Notes: generated by a model not told the origin, from the sequence alone. Numbered from the stretch's first letter, positions 1 through 10,090 are shown. The stretch: DNA of 64,000 nt from Simmondsia chinensis (GCA_018398585.1 JAGTTD010000019.1:10501838-10565837), one strand, 5' to 3'. Numbers and translations are program-made.

Positions 1-255
1 ACCATTATCAGTCCTTAACCTCTTTATCGGCTTCCCTGTCTGTTTTTCAAGCAGAATCTTTCATTTCTTGAAGACATCATACACTTCATTTTTCTACTTC
101 AAAAAATAGACTCAAACTTTACTTGAATAATCATCAGTAAACGTTAGAAGATACTTGGACCCACCTTTAGAAGCCACTCTGGAAGGTCCCCACAGATCAG
201 AATGTATGTAATCTAACGTTCCCTTTGTCTGATGCACTACTGACTTGAAGCTGAC
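1..255 (-). pseudogene. Copia A integrase core, N-terminal part
   Basis: On the minus strand just beyond the GAG-pre-integrase domain the translation shows the integrase catalytic core. There is an HSDLWGP motif with the first catalytic Asp, then a TFTDDYS stretch, and an RTDNG motif with the second catalytic Asp close to the window edge. At least four in-frame stops interrupt it; two sit where the family has Trp, as expected from TGG to TGA or TAG changes. The catalytic Glu is outside the window. The protein would insert element cDNA into the host chromosome. Confidence 0.8.
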
Positions 256-261
256 TTTCTT

Positions 262-789
262 CTACTTTCCATACACACAGTGCTCCCATAATTCCATCAG
301 TCCTGTTGGCTGACCACAAAGCAGTCCCCTTTTACTTAGCTCAGATAATGCCTTATCACCAATGTGACCCATTCTCATGTGCCACAGTCTAGTGATCTCT
401 GCATCTATCATTGCAGATGTAGAAACAACAACTAAACCTGTCATGGTAGTACCTGTAAGCTCATACAAAGTACCAACCCTGTTCCCTTTCATCACAACTA
501 AAGCACCCTTACTGACTCGCATGACTCCACCTTCAGCAGTGTACTTGTACCCACTAGACTTAAGGGTACCTAGAGAAATCAAGTTTTTCTTCAACTCTGG
601 GACATGATGTACGCCACTCAAAGTTCTAATAACCCCATCAGACATCCTCACAACAATTGTTCCAATCCCCATTACCTTACAAGCAGCATCGTTACCCATC
701 AAGACAACTCTACCTTGTAGAGACTTATACGTGAAAAACTAGTCTTTATTTGGACTAATGTGATATGAACCACCCGAATCCATGACTCA
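262..789 (-). pseudogene. Copia A protease and GAG-pre-integrase
   Basis: Reading leftward from 789, a peptide beginning MDSGGSYH carries the DSG active site of a retroviral-type aspartic protease. It is followed by LMGND, a hydrophobic stretch of protease type, and then the GAG-pre-integrase signature LWHMRMGHIGDKALSEL ending in CVYGK, which contributes the zinc-binding HHCC module before integrase. A TAG interrupts the protease around 745, where the homologous segment of element C has Trp (DW), and another stop follows CVYGK at 262-264. The protease would process the Gag-Pol polyprotein. Confidence 0.85.
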
Positions 790-1680
790 CTTATCCTTGG
801 ACCTGGACTGAGAATCAGCAACTAATAGAAACTCCCCTTCACTATCATGCTTTGCAACACTAGCCTCAGCGGACTTATCTTTGCCCTGGTCACCCCTGTT
901 ACCCTCTTTCAGTTTATTTTTATATTTGTAATAGTCTTTATTTATGTGCCCTTTCTTGTGACAGTAATGGCATGACAGGTTCTTATGTCTAGGTTTAGAC
1001 CTAGACTTTTTTCCACCATTGGATCCCTTATGTTCTGATCTACCTCTCACATGCATACCACTACCTGAGTCATTCACCGAGTCAAATAACTCCCTATCTA
1101 CCGGTTCTTTACTCACAAGGTTTCTTTGCACCTCATCAACAGTAATGGTCAGCCTACCCCCGTATATCATGCTTTCTACGAAGCCCTTATACGAATTAGA
1201 GAGTGAACACATTAACAACATAACTTGATCCTCGTCCGTAGGGACATCATCCAATTCCTTTAGCTCTTGTATAATAGAGGTAAACTCGCTAAAATGGTTT
1301 TTTAAGAGATGTACCATCTGTCATACGGAAAGTGAATAACCGACGCTTCACTGCGAGTTTGTTGGAGACTGACTTGTGGCTAAACATGTCTAGTAACTTC
1401 TCCCATAACTCCTTTGCAGTTTCCATCTCCAAGACGTCTGACAGAACATCATCAGCTAAACACATCTGTATCACCGTGAGAGCCTTATCATCCATCTCTT
1501 CCCACTGTGCCTCGGTCATAGTCTCGGGTTTCTTCTCTTTCCCCTCCAGTGCTTTCTTCAAGCCATTCTAAGTAAAGCGTCCTTTCACATGGACTTTCCA
1601 TAAGCTGAAGCTTCCTTGACTATTGAACTTCTCTATATCGGTCTTAATACTTGATGCGATTGTACCAATTCGAATAACCA
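787..1680 (-). pseudogene. Copia A gag, frameshifted
   Basis: Capsid-type Gag of the plant Copia UBN2/Retrotran_gag_2 class. The N-terminal part contains GSFSLWKV and a WEEMDDKAL region; the middle has FTSIIQELKELDDVPTDEDQ; the C-terminal part has a CCHC zinc knuckle (CHYCHKKGHINKDYYK, last Cys position degraded to Tyr). The frame is broken by a stop near 1566 and a frameshift near 1290-1317. It aligns by eye along its length with the intact-looking gag of element C at 29504-30355. Gag would form the cytoplasmic virus-like particle that packages element RNA. Confidence 0.88.
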
Positions 1681-1693
1681 GGCTCTGATACCA
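1681..1693 (-). promoter_or_regulatory. tRNA-iMet primer binding site of Copia A
   Basis: The minus strand reads TGGTATCAGAGCC, complementary to the 3' end of plant initiator tRNA-Met. It lies 3 bp inside the 5' LTR end. This is where minus-strand DNA synthesis is primed. Confidence 0.92.
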
Positions 1694-1696
1694 ATT

Positions 1697-2172
1697 TGTG
1701 CCGAAATAAATAATTCTCTTGGCATGCAATCGAATTAAATACCACGACAATACGAGAAGTAAATGGACTAAAAGAGAAAAGAAACAAAGGACACAATGAT
1801 TTACGTGGAAACCCCTTTACAATTGAAAGGGGAGAAAATCACGGGTGAAGATTGGAGCTTTTATTATTGAATCGAAAAGAAGAATTACAATCGCTCCTTT
1901 TCTCTCTCTCTCTCAAATTTCTTTGGCGGTGCCGCTAGGGAAAACCTCACGTGAATTTGGATGCTTGTGACGTAAACCCTACGTCCATATATGTAGGCCC
2001 GTGAAAACACGGTTCCAGATCGATCGGTATTTCACCGATCTATCGGCTGGCTTACAGCTGTCGTTCTTCTTTTACCTAAGTTTCCCGATCGATCGAGATT
2101 CACCCGATCGATCGTCCTACTCACGGCATCCCTACTTAAAATACCAAAGAATTTTGAGACATTTTCCTAACA
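1697..2172 (-). repeat. 5' LTR of Copia A
   Basis: A 476-bp segment that on the plus strand begins TGTGCCG next to the primer site and ends CCTAACA. It shares several blocks with the LTRs of element C, including the ACGTGGAAACCCCT block near 1803 and the U3 palindromes near 2018-2125 (variants of CGATCGATCG). The outer boundary rests on the CTAACA terminus shared with C. Confidence 0.8.
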
Positions 2173-2620
2173 AAGGCCAATTTTGATGGCTCAAAACGTG
2201 GCAACATTGAGTTTGCAGGCTTCATTCGTGATCAGAAGGGGAAGATGCTCCTTGTTGGTTCTAGAGAGTTGGGTACTGCTCCTGTTGTGGTTGCAGAAGT
2301 ATTTGTGGCATGATATTCCTTACAGCATGCTGTTTGTTTTTGGTTCCCATAAGGTTATTTTGGAATGAGATAATGAATTCGTGGTAAGGCAATTATAGGC
2401 TCATACGCAACTCTTGTAGACATTCTGACTATAATAGATGATATTTATTTTATCAGTCAACAATGTATCCAACTCAAACTTAATCCTTGTTGAGAAGCGA
2501 ATAGACCGCAGATTAGCTTGCACATTATTGTTTTAGGGGCTCTGACTTTGCAGTGTGGCAGCATCTGCCATATAGAGTCCTTTTATCGCTCATCATGGTT
2601 GAGGCTTGGAATTCTTAGTT
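2173..2620 (+). pseudogene. RNase H-like (RVT_3 type) domain relic
   Basis: Directly outside the LTR of Copia A the plus strand encodes KANFDGSKRGN, then AGFIRDQKGKMLLVGS, then ELGTAPVVVAEV, and after a stop and frameshift ILE-DNEFVVRQL. This spacing (DGS, G-x-IRD, AE, E-D) matches the plant RNase H-like domain found at the end of LINE ORF2 and as stand-alone relics. The first catalytic Asp and the Glu of the AE motif are visible. It is broken by several stops. It may be the tail of a LINE in which Copia A landed; the other side of that insertion lies outside the window. Confidence 0.7.
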
Positions 2621-3180
2621 TGCCATGGACGGTCCAAATTTTTTTTGTCTTTACCTTTATGAAAAATTAAAAAACATTATTGCTTAAGTACCTTGACATT
2701 TAAATTTTATCACTCAAGTATTTTTCTTTTTTCTTTTTAAATTCGATAGATTTCCGTTGAAAAATGCTGAAATTGAACATGATTCCCTTAATATATTAGT
2801 ACTTTCACTTGAATTTAATGATTTATTTTGGCCAAAAAATGCTAAATGACACGTGATTTTGGCAATATTTAAGTAATTTACCTCAATTCTACAATCTTTT
2901 GATCCTAATTTGCTAAATGTTTATTGAAAAGACTTATATTTGTTTTTTTTAAGTAAACAGAGAGAAAACTCTAGATATAAAACCGATGCACCTATGAAAG
3001 TAGAGCCTGAGAAATCCAAAAACAGCAGGACATAAAAGGAGGGAAAAAAAAAAGAGAAATAGCTCTTAGATTTAAAAGCCTACACCAACAAAAACTCCAA
3101 CAAAAACTCCAAAGGCACAAAGACCTAAGACACAAAGAAACAAATTAGGAGTAAACCTTATAGCGTTGGTTACAATTTAT
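2621..3180. other. AT-rich spacer, no gene seen
   Basis: Apart from the LINE-like tail at 2946-3115, this stretch is AT-rich with no frame longer than background and no recognisable domain. Confidence 0.6.
2946..3115 (-). repeat. LINE 3'-end-like dispersed repeat
   Basis: About 165 bp resembling 25155-25330: both contain a GAGAAAAC block, a GATGCACCTATGAAAG-like block, an AGAGCC block and AAAAGCAGGAC. Read on the minus strand, each ends in a CTTAAAAAAA or TATCAAAGAAAA tail, as at a LINE 3' end. No coding remains. The family name is not known to me. Confidence 0.5.
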
Positions 3181-3365
3181 TCATCTCTTATGAGAGGACG
3201 AGAGATGAGTAGTGTAAATTATTAACATTAGATCTAAATAAAGGAAATCCAAGTCATTGGCTCTAATGAAATATGAAAAATTAATTTTAAAATCTAGTCC
3301 CTTTATTTAGATCTAATGGTCAAAATTTACTTTTTTTTACCTCTCACCATCTCATAAGAGTCATC
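3181..3365. mobile_element. MITE-like inverted-repeat element
   Basis: The left arm at 3181-3245 and the right arm at 3299-3365 are inverted repeats of about 65 bp. Matching blocks include CTCTTATGAGA near the ends and ATTAGATCTAAATAAAGG in the inner part. The loop is about 50 bp and non-coding. Size and structure suit a MITE; the terminal motif does not let me assign a superfamily. Confidence 0.65.
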
Positions 3366-4685
3366 TTATATATATATATATATATATATAATTCTCTTTT
3401 ATATATGTATATATATATATGTATTTTAAAATATTATAGTTCATGGTAACAAATGTTCAAGCATCATGTATATTAGGAGATAATTTCCCATATAATATAA
3501 TAGACTTATATAAAAGAGAATTTAAAATATAAAAAAATTTAAATGTTACTACTTTTAACTGTATGATTTATGAATGCACTTGTATTTATTTTTTTCGATA
3601 ATTAATTTATAATATATTTAACACATAAATTCTTATGGTGAAAATGATTATCGGTGTAGCTATTAGTATTAAATTTATTTTGCCTAGTGTAGAAATTTAA
3701 CATTAAAATTTACTGTAGTAAGTTGGACTAAACTTGTCTAATCAATTTATTATATCTAGGAAACAAGTTGCAACACTAATATTATTTATTTACATAAGTA
3801 TAATAGATGTATTGTAAATATATCTCTATTATACAATTTAGTCTAACTACTATGAGTTTAACTGTTTGATATAAATTTATTTTGTTTTATGGCGTGGAAT
3901 ATTTATATAAAACTGATTTGGAATAGTCTTATATGCAGTTATAATACTAGTTTGGATGTTATTTATTAGTATTTTTCTTTTAATTAAAAAATATATATTA
4001 TTTTATTAGCATCATTATTATCATTATTATTATGCTAAATATATCTATATTTACATTTCTTATAATAATCCATGGTAATTAGTATATATCCATCAAATAA
4101 GGAAGGAGCAATATTTTTTTATTATTAATACTAATGTTAATTTAATTTTCACATAATCCCGAGCTTTTCATTGAACTAATATAAATTTTAGTTATGATAT
4201 GTTGGTATAATATTTATATTATTATATATGTATCGACTAATATTTTATACATTCAATGTTTATCATATGGAATATTATTAACTCTTTATTAGTAATCTAA
4301 TAATTTAAAGAATATTGTTTATATTATGTAAGCTAACATATATATATATATATGTTAGCTTTATATTATTTTAAGTACGATGAAAACAAAATATGTATAA
4401 TTAGTCCAATAATGTAGTTTAGTGATATGGTGGAAGAGAAACTTGAGGATATTCATTGGATGATCGAACGAACTGAGGTGGGTGGTAGGTGAAATCCAGA
4501 AATTAGTTTGGTCTAGAATCAATTTTGTGATTAGGTAGTCTTGATGTACAAGGGCCTTCGGAGCCCTAGAAAGTTTTGGAAAACTTTGTACATAATCGTT
4601 TTGATACAATAAGAATTTGCGGTTGCCTTTTTGTTAAAAATAATGTAGTTTAGTTATTATTTTTAGTCCTCTTTAAAATTGTGTA
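3366..4685. other. AT-rich intergenic DNA with TA microsatellites
   Basis: Very AT-rich sequence with no supported coding region. It holds a TA run at about 3367-3391, other ATATAT runs, and a perfect 32-bp palindrome at 4330-4361. Confidence 0.7.
4330..4361. repeat. Perfect 32-bp palindrome around a TA run
   Basis: The arms AAGCTAACAT and ATGTTAGCTT flank an alternating TA core, giving a cruciform-capable palindrome with no unpaired loop. Confidence 0.85.
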
Positions 4686-5325
4686 TGTTGATGTATATTA
4701 AAAATAGAGTACTTAATAGTGTGTTTGAGATTCGTTCCATACTTGTTTTAAGTGTATTTGACTTTAATAGGATGTGTGTCGACACATAGGTACCGTGTAT
4801 TGACACACAATCCTGCAGAACCAACTCAAGGCATCTCGTGTGCCAATATACAGGTCTCTAGAACCGTGTGTGTTGAGACACAACTTCAACACACAATCTT
4901 GCAGTACCCCGTGTGTCGAAGCAAGTTTCAACACTCACTTTGACACACGAGGCAATTTTCACTGTTATTTGGTGCGCTTTTTTTAGTTTTTGGTGGTTAG
5001 TCTTTGATAAGTTTGGGACCTGTTTCAAGTATGTTTGGCCATATATATTCCCTCTTTGGTGTTTGAAGACATATGCAAATTATAACACTTAAAAGACTTA
5101 TGTTCAAGAAGGAAAAGATTCATATCAAAATATTGTGAAAAGTTTGAAACTACATTCTCTTACATCTCTTTCTATTCCTCCTCATAAACATCCTCACTTC
5201 ATATTTTTGGTTTTCGTTGTATTCTCGAGACTATTTCATGATGCCGAAATAAGTCACAAGGAAAGTGATCACATAGCTTCGACACCTATGATCTTCGATT
5301 ACCCGATTCATAAGGATTTTCACTA
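4686..5325 (+). repeat. 5' LTR of Copia B
   Basis: Starts TGTTGATG and ends near CACTAACA at about 5325. Matches to 8710-9485 include the opening block, the ATCCTGCAGAACCAACTC block, the palindrome cluster (4770-4950) and the TACATCTCTTTCTATTCCTC block. Relative to the 3' copy it lacks part of the palindrome cluster. No clear tRNA-iMet primer site follows; ATCTTAAG directly after the LTR is shared with element D. Confidence 0.75.
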
Positions 5326-5355
5326 ACAATCTTAAGATTTATTTTCTGGTTTGAT

Positions 5356-6044
5356 ATGGCTTCTTCATTGTGAGAGATGACAACTAATTTATTGAAATTG
5401 GACTGGTTCAATGGCGGTAACTTTCGTCGCTAGATGCACTTTCTAATCATGACATTGAATGTGGTGTATGTCCTGAATACATCAGTCCCTGAAACCGCAT
5501 CTAAGGAGGAGGAGACATTGGTCGAGCAACGTGCTCGTTTGAAGCATGCTCCATGGTGGAAGATGTAACAAGTAAGAACTTTTTAGTTAGTCAATTTAAT
5601 AATTTCAAAATGATTGATAATCACCCAGTATTAGAGCAATTCCATGAAATAGAGAGAATATTAAACAATTTTAAATAACACAATATGAATATAGACGATA
5701 CCGTTGTTGTATCCTCTTTGATAGACAAACTTCCACCTTTATGGAGAGACATTAAGAAAAGTTTCAAATACAAAAAGGAAGACATGTCCATCAAAGAATT
5801 GGCTAATCATCTTTGGATTGAGGAAGGATTTAGGTTGCAAGATGACAACAAAGATCACCTCAGTGACATTGGAAACATTAATGTCACGGAAGAAGGAGAA
5901 TCGAGCAAGGGACCGAAACGAATCGGATACTTCCAGAAGAAACATGGCAACAAGAGGCCAATGTTTGCTTTTTGGGGGTGTCAGAAGTCTAGTCACTTGA
6001 GGAGGGACTGCTTTAGCCTTAAGAACAAAAAGGCAAAGGGCTAG
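5356..6044 (+). pseudogene. Copia B gag
   Basis: The N-terminal part reads DWFNGGNFRR and LNTSVPETA in one frame; a longer uninterrupted stretch from 5685 reads VSSLIDKLPPLWRDIKKSFKYK and KELANHLWIEEGFR, typical of Copia Gag. It ends in a damaged zinc knuckle around 5970-6030 (WGCQKSSHLRRDC, first Cys lost). Stops near 5371 and 5431 and a frame change before 5685 make it a pseudogene. Confidence 0.78.
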
Positions 6045-6532
6045 GTTATTGCGCCAAAAATTTGAATAATAACTTCGTGGGATGATATTGGAGGTTAACC
6101 TAGTCCAAGATGATGACTCTTGGTGGGTTGACTCGGGGGGCTACGAAACATGTTTGTAAAGATAGGAGGCTCTTCAAAGTGTTTGAACCCATAGACGATT
6201 GAACTGTATTGTTTATGGGTAATGGAGCGACCACACCGATCAAGGGTAAGGAAAAAGTTGATTTACTTTTCACTTCCAGAAAAACCCTTACCTTGACCGA
6301 ATTGTTATGCCCCAAATTTGAAGAACCTCGTATTGGGTATTTTATTAAGTAGGTTTAGGTTCAAGTTGGTCTTTGAGGCCGACAAATGTATTGTCCTGGG
6401 GGCATTTGTTGGAAAGGGTTGCATGTATGAGGGCATGTTCAAGCTCAATAATAATAATATTATTATTAGTTAAGTGTACATGCTTGATTCTTTATTTTTA
6501 TGGGATCAAAGATTAGGTCATGTAAACTTTTG

Positions 6533-6766
6533 TACAACAACAACAACATACCTAGTTTCCGAGGACCTAGGATAGGTAGGTTTACGCAACTCCCTTCAGG
6601 GTATAACCCTACCGAGAGCCTATTTTCGAGGACCCCCAACCTTATAGGGTTGGCAACACGAGGACTTCTCAGGTGGTTACCCATCCTGGTACTGCTTTCA
6701 CCCAAACACGCTTAACTTCGGAGTTCTAATGGGAGCTGGTGCCTTGATGCTTGGTAAATGAACCCT
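6533..6766 (-). mobile_element. SINE with 5S rRNA-like head and TTG-repeat tail
   Basis: A retroposon on the minus strand. Its head (about 6766 down to 6648) follows plant 5S rRNA nearly end to end. The cores AACTCCGAAGTTAAGCGTG and AGTCCTCGTGTTGC are unchanged, and GGATGGGT of the internal control region is kept. The body (about 6647-6551) resembles the 3' module of Au-like plant SINEs, and the tail is a GTT repeat. Imperfect 15-bp duplications flank it (6518-6532 and 6767-6781, two differences). Removing the body and one duplication restores the surrounding Copia frame. It is not a 5S gene, because the 5S 3' end runs straight into SINE body. Confidence 0.82.
6648..6766 (-). ncRNA. 5S rRNA-derived sequence (SINE head)
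   Basis: About 118 bp that aligns by eye with the plant 5S rRNA gene at roughly 85-90 percent over its central 100 bp. The region equivalent to the 5S A box, intermediate element and C box is largely conserved, so it could act as an internal Pol III promoter. The first 20 bases are the most diverged. No T-run terminator follows directly, which fits read-through into the SINE body. Confidence 0.8.
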
Positions 6767-6905
6767 TCATGTAAAATTTCGCAGAATGCATGAAATGGCT
6801 AATTCATCATTGATACGACATATCGACAAAGTTGATGATAAATATAAAACATGTATATTAACGAAAATAACGAGATTATTGTTTCCTTGAATCAAAGGAA
6901 AACAT

Positions 6906-7818
6906 GTTTACTTGACTTGGTTCATAGTGATTTGTGTGACTTTAAAAGTACTCTGAATTTAGGAGGAAAGAAATACTTTATAGCTTTTATAGATGATTGC
7001 TCTAGATTTTGTTATGTGTATCTAATAAACCATAAAAATGAATCACTGGATAGATTTAAGGAATATAAAGCTGAAAACGAACTATTTATCAAGACCTTCC
7101 TCAAACAACTTAGATCTGGTTGTGGTGGGGAATATTATGATCCCAAATATTTCAAAAACTGTACATGAGGTCATGACACCTTATACGCTACAACAAAATG
7201 GCATGGCTGAGTGGAAAAATTGACTTTAACCGAGATGGTGAATGCCATGTTATTTTATTCTAGACTCAGTGATGGATTTTGGGGTGAGGCCATGCTTATA
7301 GCCTGTTATATTAAATCATGTTCCTAACAAGAATAGTAAAATAACCCTGTATAAACATTGGAACAAACGAGTACGAAATTTGAACTATCTTAAAGTTTGG
7401 GGGTGTAGGGCAGTTTTTAAAGTCCTAGAGCCTAAATAGAAAAAAGTTAGGTGAGACAGGCATCGATTGTATATTTGTTGGATATGTGGCTCATAGTAAA
7501 GCGTATCGGTTCTATGTCATTGAATCAAACGACTATATTAATGTGAACATTATAATAGAATCGAGAGATGCCATTTTTGACGAGAATCTATTTATCTCTA
7601 TTCGTAGACCAAGGGATAATGTACAAATTGAGAATGACTTTCCTATGTCATATGATGGATACCATCATGAGAGGGAAGAAATCCCTGATAATGCTCTAGA
7701 TCTCCGAAGAAGTAAAAGAGCGAGGAAAGAGAAATTTTTCGGACCGAAATTTTACAAGTTTTTGGTAGAAGATACTAGGAACAATATGGACCTTGTAACT
7801 CCATACTGTTGTGGTTAA
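6906..7818 (+). pseudogene. Copia B integrase
   Basis: 6851-7168 encodes the integrase core. LVHSDLCDFKS holds the first catalytic Asp and FIDDCSRFCYVYL follows it. The second Asp region has changed to RSGCGGEYYD, so that catalytic residue is lost. TPYTLQQNGMAEWKN is the conserved block around the catalytic Glu, read in a shifted frame. 7486-7818 is the C-terminal part and linker, with LRRSKRARKEKFFGPKF. There is a stop at 7166-7168 and frame changes to 7485. Confidence 0.82.
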
Positions 7819-7821
7819 AGG

Positions 7822-8140
7822 AAAAGAAGTCAAGTGGCTAAAGGATCTCTTGTATGAGATTTCTTTGTGACTTCAACCGATATCACCGATCTCTATCCAC
7901 TGTGATAGTTAGGCTACACTTTCAACAGTGTACAGTGAGGTGTATAGCGGAAAGTCCAGACACATTCGTGTAAGACATAGTATAATGAGACAAATTATTC
8001 GAGAAGGTGTCATCACCATAGACTTTGTGAGAACAAGTCAGAATCTAGCGGATCTATTTATGAAAGGCCTAGCTAGAGACTTGGTTTTGAAAATAAGTGA
8101 AGGGATGGGGCTGAAACCTATCAATTTAAGTCACTCGTGA
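7822..8140 (+). pseudogene. Copia B RNase H C-terminal part
   Basis: VKWLKDLLYEI, then after stops SEVYSGKSRHIRVRHSIMRQIIREGVI and NLADLFMKGLARD: the end of Copia RNase H, with the His-rich block and the ADxxxKGL terminus. It follows the integrase tail within tens of bases, so reverse transcriptase and the first part of RNase H are deleted. Confidence 0.82.
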
Positions 8141-8709
8141 TGAACCCTAAACTTGAACCTTGGTACACCGCCAGGTCTCGGGTTCAATGAGAGATATTTG
8201 TCATCCGTATGACTGCAAGCACTAAAGGAGAAATTGCCATCCCATGTGTGAAGTGCTTGGTAACTTTCGATAGAGAAATTAAGAGGATTAACTTATGTTC
8301 TTAATGGACCGGAGTACATATTATTATTGAATGTCATTTTGCAGGGACATGATCAATGGGGTCTACCTTAGTGAGTGTAAAGTTTAGCTATTTCAAGGAG
8401 TGATTTTTAACTAAGGGGTTGGCTCTAAAACACTCATGAAGGGTACAGGACATAAGGCCACAAATATGTCGATCTGGGAGTTGTAGGGTGTGTGTTGGGA
8501 GTAAGCCTTGTGTGTGGATATGTATTCGGTTAGTCAAATAGGATGTACAGTTCAAAGCTTGATCTACCATTTTCGTTCTGATTAACAGTAACTCGTCTTC
8601 ACTAGATGTGGGTTTAATCAAAAGACACCTCATTGATGCACAATAAGGCTTCTATCATTTTGAGATGTTGTAATATGAGAATGATTGCATTTTAAAAATG
8701 ATGGGAGAA
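8141..8709 (+). other. 3' untranslated region and polypurine tract of B
   Basis: Non-coding. It shares blocks with 42190-42765 of element D, such as GGTCTCGGGTT and GACTGCAAGCACTAAA. It ends in the purine tract GATGGGAGAA directly before the 3' LTR, the plus-strand priming site. Confidence 0.75.
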
Positions 8710-9485
8710 TGTTGATGTATTTTCAAAATAGAGTATTTAATGAAGTGCTTGAGATTCATTCCATACTTGTTTTAAGTGTGTTTGGCTTGAATAGGGTGTG
8801 TGTCGACACACATATACTGTGTCTCGACACAGAATCCTGCAGAACCAACTCAAGGCACCTTTGTGTCGACACACAGGTACCGTGTGCCGACACACAGGTC
8901 TCTAGAACCGTGCGTGTTGAAGTGTGTGTTGACACACAGCTTCAACACACAATCCTGTAGTACCCCGTGTGTAGAAGCAAGTGTCGACACTCACTTCGAC
9001 ACCAGCTTTATAGTGAGAAGTGTGTTGATGTCTATGTTGACACACAGGGTGCGTGTGTTGAAACACAGCCTTATGTGTCGACACACAGGGCAGTTTTGAT
9101 TGTTATTTGGCGTGGTTTTTTCTGTTTTTGGCGGTTGGTTTTGGATAAGTTTGGGATGTGTTTCAAGTATGTTTGGCTATAAATACTCTCCCTTTGTTGT
9201 TTGAAGACATATGTAAATTATAACACTTGAAAGACTTGCGTTCAAGAAGGAAAAGATTCATATCAAAGTATTGTGAAAGGTTTGAAACTTCATTCTCTTA
9301 CATCTCTTTCTATTCCTTCTCATACGCATTCTCACTTCATATATTTGGTTGTTATTGTATCCTTGAAATTATTTCGTGATACCAAAATAAGCCTTAAGGA
9401 AAGCGATCACATAACCTCAATATCTGAGATCTTCGGTTACCCGGTTCATAAGGATTTTCGCCAATGGTATAGTGAGACATGTAGT
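8710..9485 (+). repeat. 3' LTR of Copia B
   Basis: Begins TGTTGATGTATTTTC and carries the larger palindrome cluster at 8799-9085. It continues through the blocks shared with the 5' LTR and on to about GACATGTAGTA. The end is placed by comparison with the 5' LTR of element D and is uncertain by tens of bases. Confidence 0.7.
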
Positions 9486-9658
9486 AAAAATTTTCTATAG
9501 TTTTTCAATGAAGTCAATCTGAGGTGGCCTTGTCAATTTTTTTTTTTCCTTTTGTTATGAAATCAACTAACTAAATTTAAGAGTTGAAAATAATTTAGAG
9601 TTCAACATAATCAAGAAACTAATTTGAAATATGTATTAAAAGTAAACTAAATAGGTGG

Positions 9659-10090
9659 TGTTTCATTGAAAATTAAGCCTCGTGTAATCTTATTAATTCC
9701 TTCTTGAATGAAATTTGAGGTACTTTAAAATTTTTTATACAAAATGTTCTTGAAGATTTTTTTTAAGCTTTAAATACCATCAAGAAACGAAACTATTTTT
9801 AATTATCTATTAAAATGAAATTGAACGGGTTTAAGTGTTTTGAAAATTATGTCCAATGTGATTTTATTGAATTTCTTCTTTAATCAAAATTCACGGATTT
9901 TTTCATTTCTTAAGTATAAAATACTCTTAACGATGTTTTGAATTTAATAAAACCAAAAAAACTAATTTGAAAGGATGAAAGTGTTTTGAAAATCAAGCCT
10001 ATGTAATTTCATTAGATTCTTTTTGAATAAATTGTTAGAATTTTTATTTTTAACATAAAAAAATGTTCTAGACAATATTTTGCTTCTCTC
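9659..10090. repeat. Decayed tandem repeat, three units
   Basis: Three consecutive diverged units start at 9659 (TGTTTCATTGAAAATTAAGC), 9836 (TGTTTTGAAAATTATGTCC) and 9982 (TGTTTTGAAAATCAAGCC). Each continues with a TGTAATTTCATTGAAT-like block, a CTTCTTTGAAT-like block and AAAATGTTCT-like sequence. Unit lengths are about 177, 146 and 109 bp. A partial earlier unit may begin before 9659. Confidence 0.6.

Larger units (their letters stand above)
1..2172 (-). mobile_element. Copia retrotransposon A, cut by window edge
   Basis: Ty1/Copia element read on the minus strand from a 5' LTR at the right (1697-2172) through a primer site, gag, protease, GAG-pre-integrase and the start of integrase, which runs off the left edge. 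The order gag-PR-IN is diagnostic of Copia. Reverse transcriptase, RNase H and the 3' LTR lie outside the window. Gag and LTR resemble element C (27958-31051), so the two belong to one family. All frames carry nonsense changes, so this copy cannot make its proteins. No target duplication can be tested because the left end is missing. Confidence 0.9.
6060..6905 (+). pseudogene. Copia B protease and GAG-pre-integrase
   Basis: A WVDSGG motif near 6127 is the aspartic protease active-site region. MGNGATTPIKG follows, and then the GAG-pre-integrase WDQRLGHV ahead of the SINE insertion. The frame resumes after the SINE with RRMHEMANSSL. There are several stops and frame changes. A protease of this type cuts Gag-Pol, and the HHCC module supports integrase. 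Confidence 0.7.
4686..9485 (+). mobile_element. Copia retrotransposon B, RT deleted, SINE inside
   Basis: Plus-strand Copia element with two related LTRs (4686-5325 and 8710 to about 9485) starting TGTTGATGTA. Both carry the same arrays of GTGTCGACAC-type palindromes. Between them lie gag, a degraded zinc knuckle, protease, GAG-pre-integrase, integrase and the end of RNase H. Reverse transcriptase is missing: the integrase tail is followed almost at once by RNase H. A SINE (6533-6766) splits GAG-pre-integrase. Its 3' non-coding part (8141-8709) resembles that of element D, so B and D are one family. The exact 3' end and the target duplication are unclear. Confidence 0.85.

Noticed and set aside
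6648..6766. Functional 5S rRNA gene
   Set aside because: Diverged first 20 bases, no terminator, single copy, and a target duplication with SINE tail around it.
6518..6781. Cassandra LTR
   Set aside because: No TG...CA ends or primer site next to it; a GTT tail and 15-bp duplications fit a SINE.
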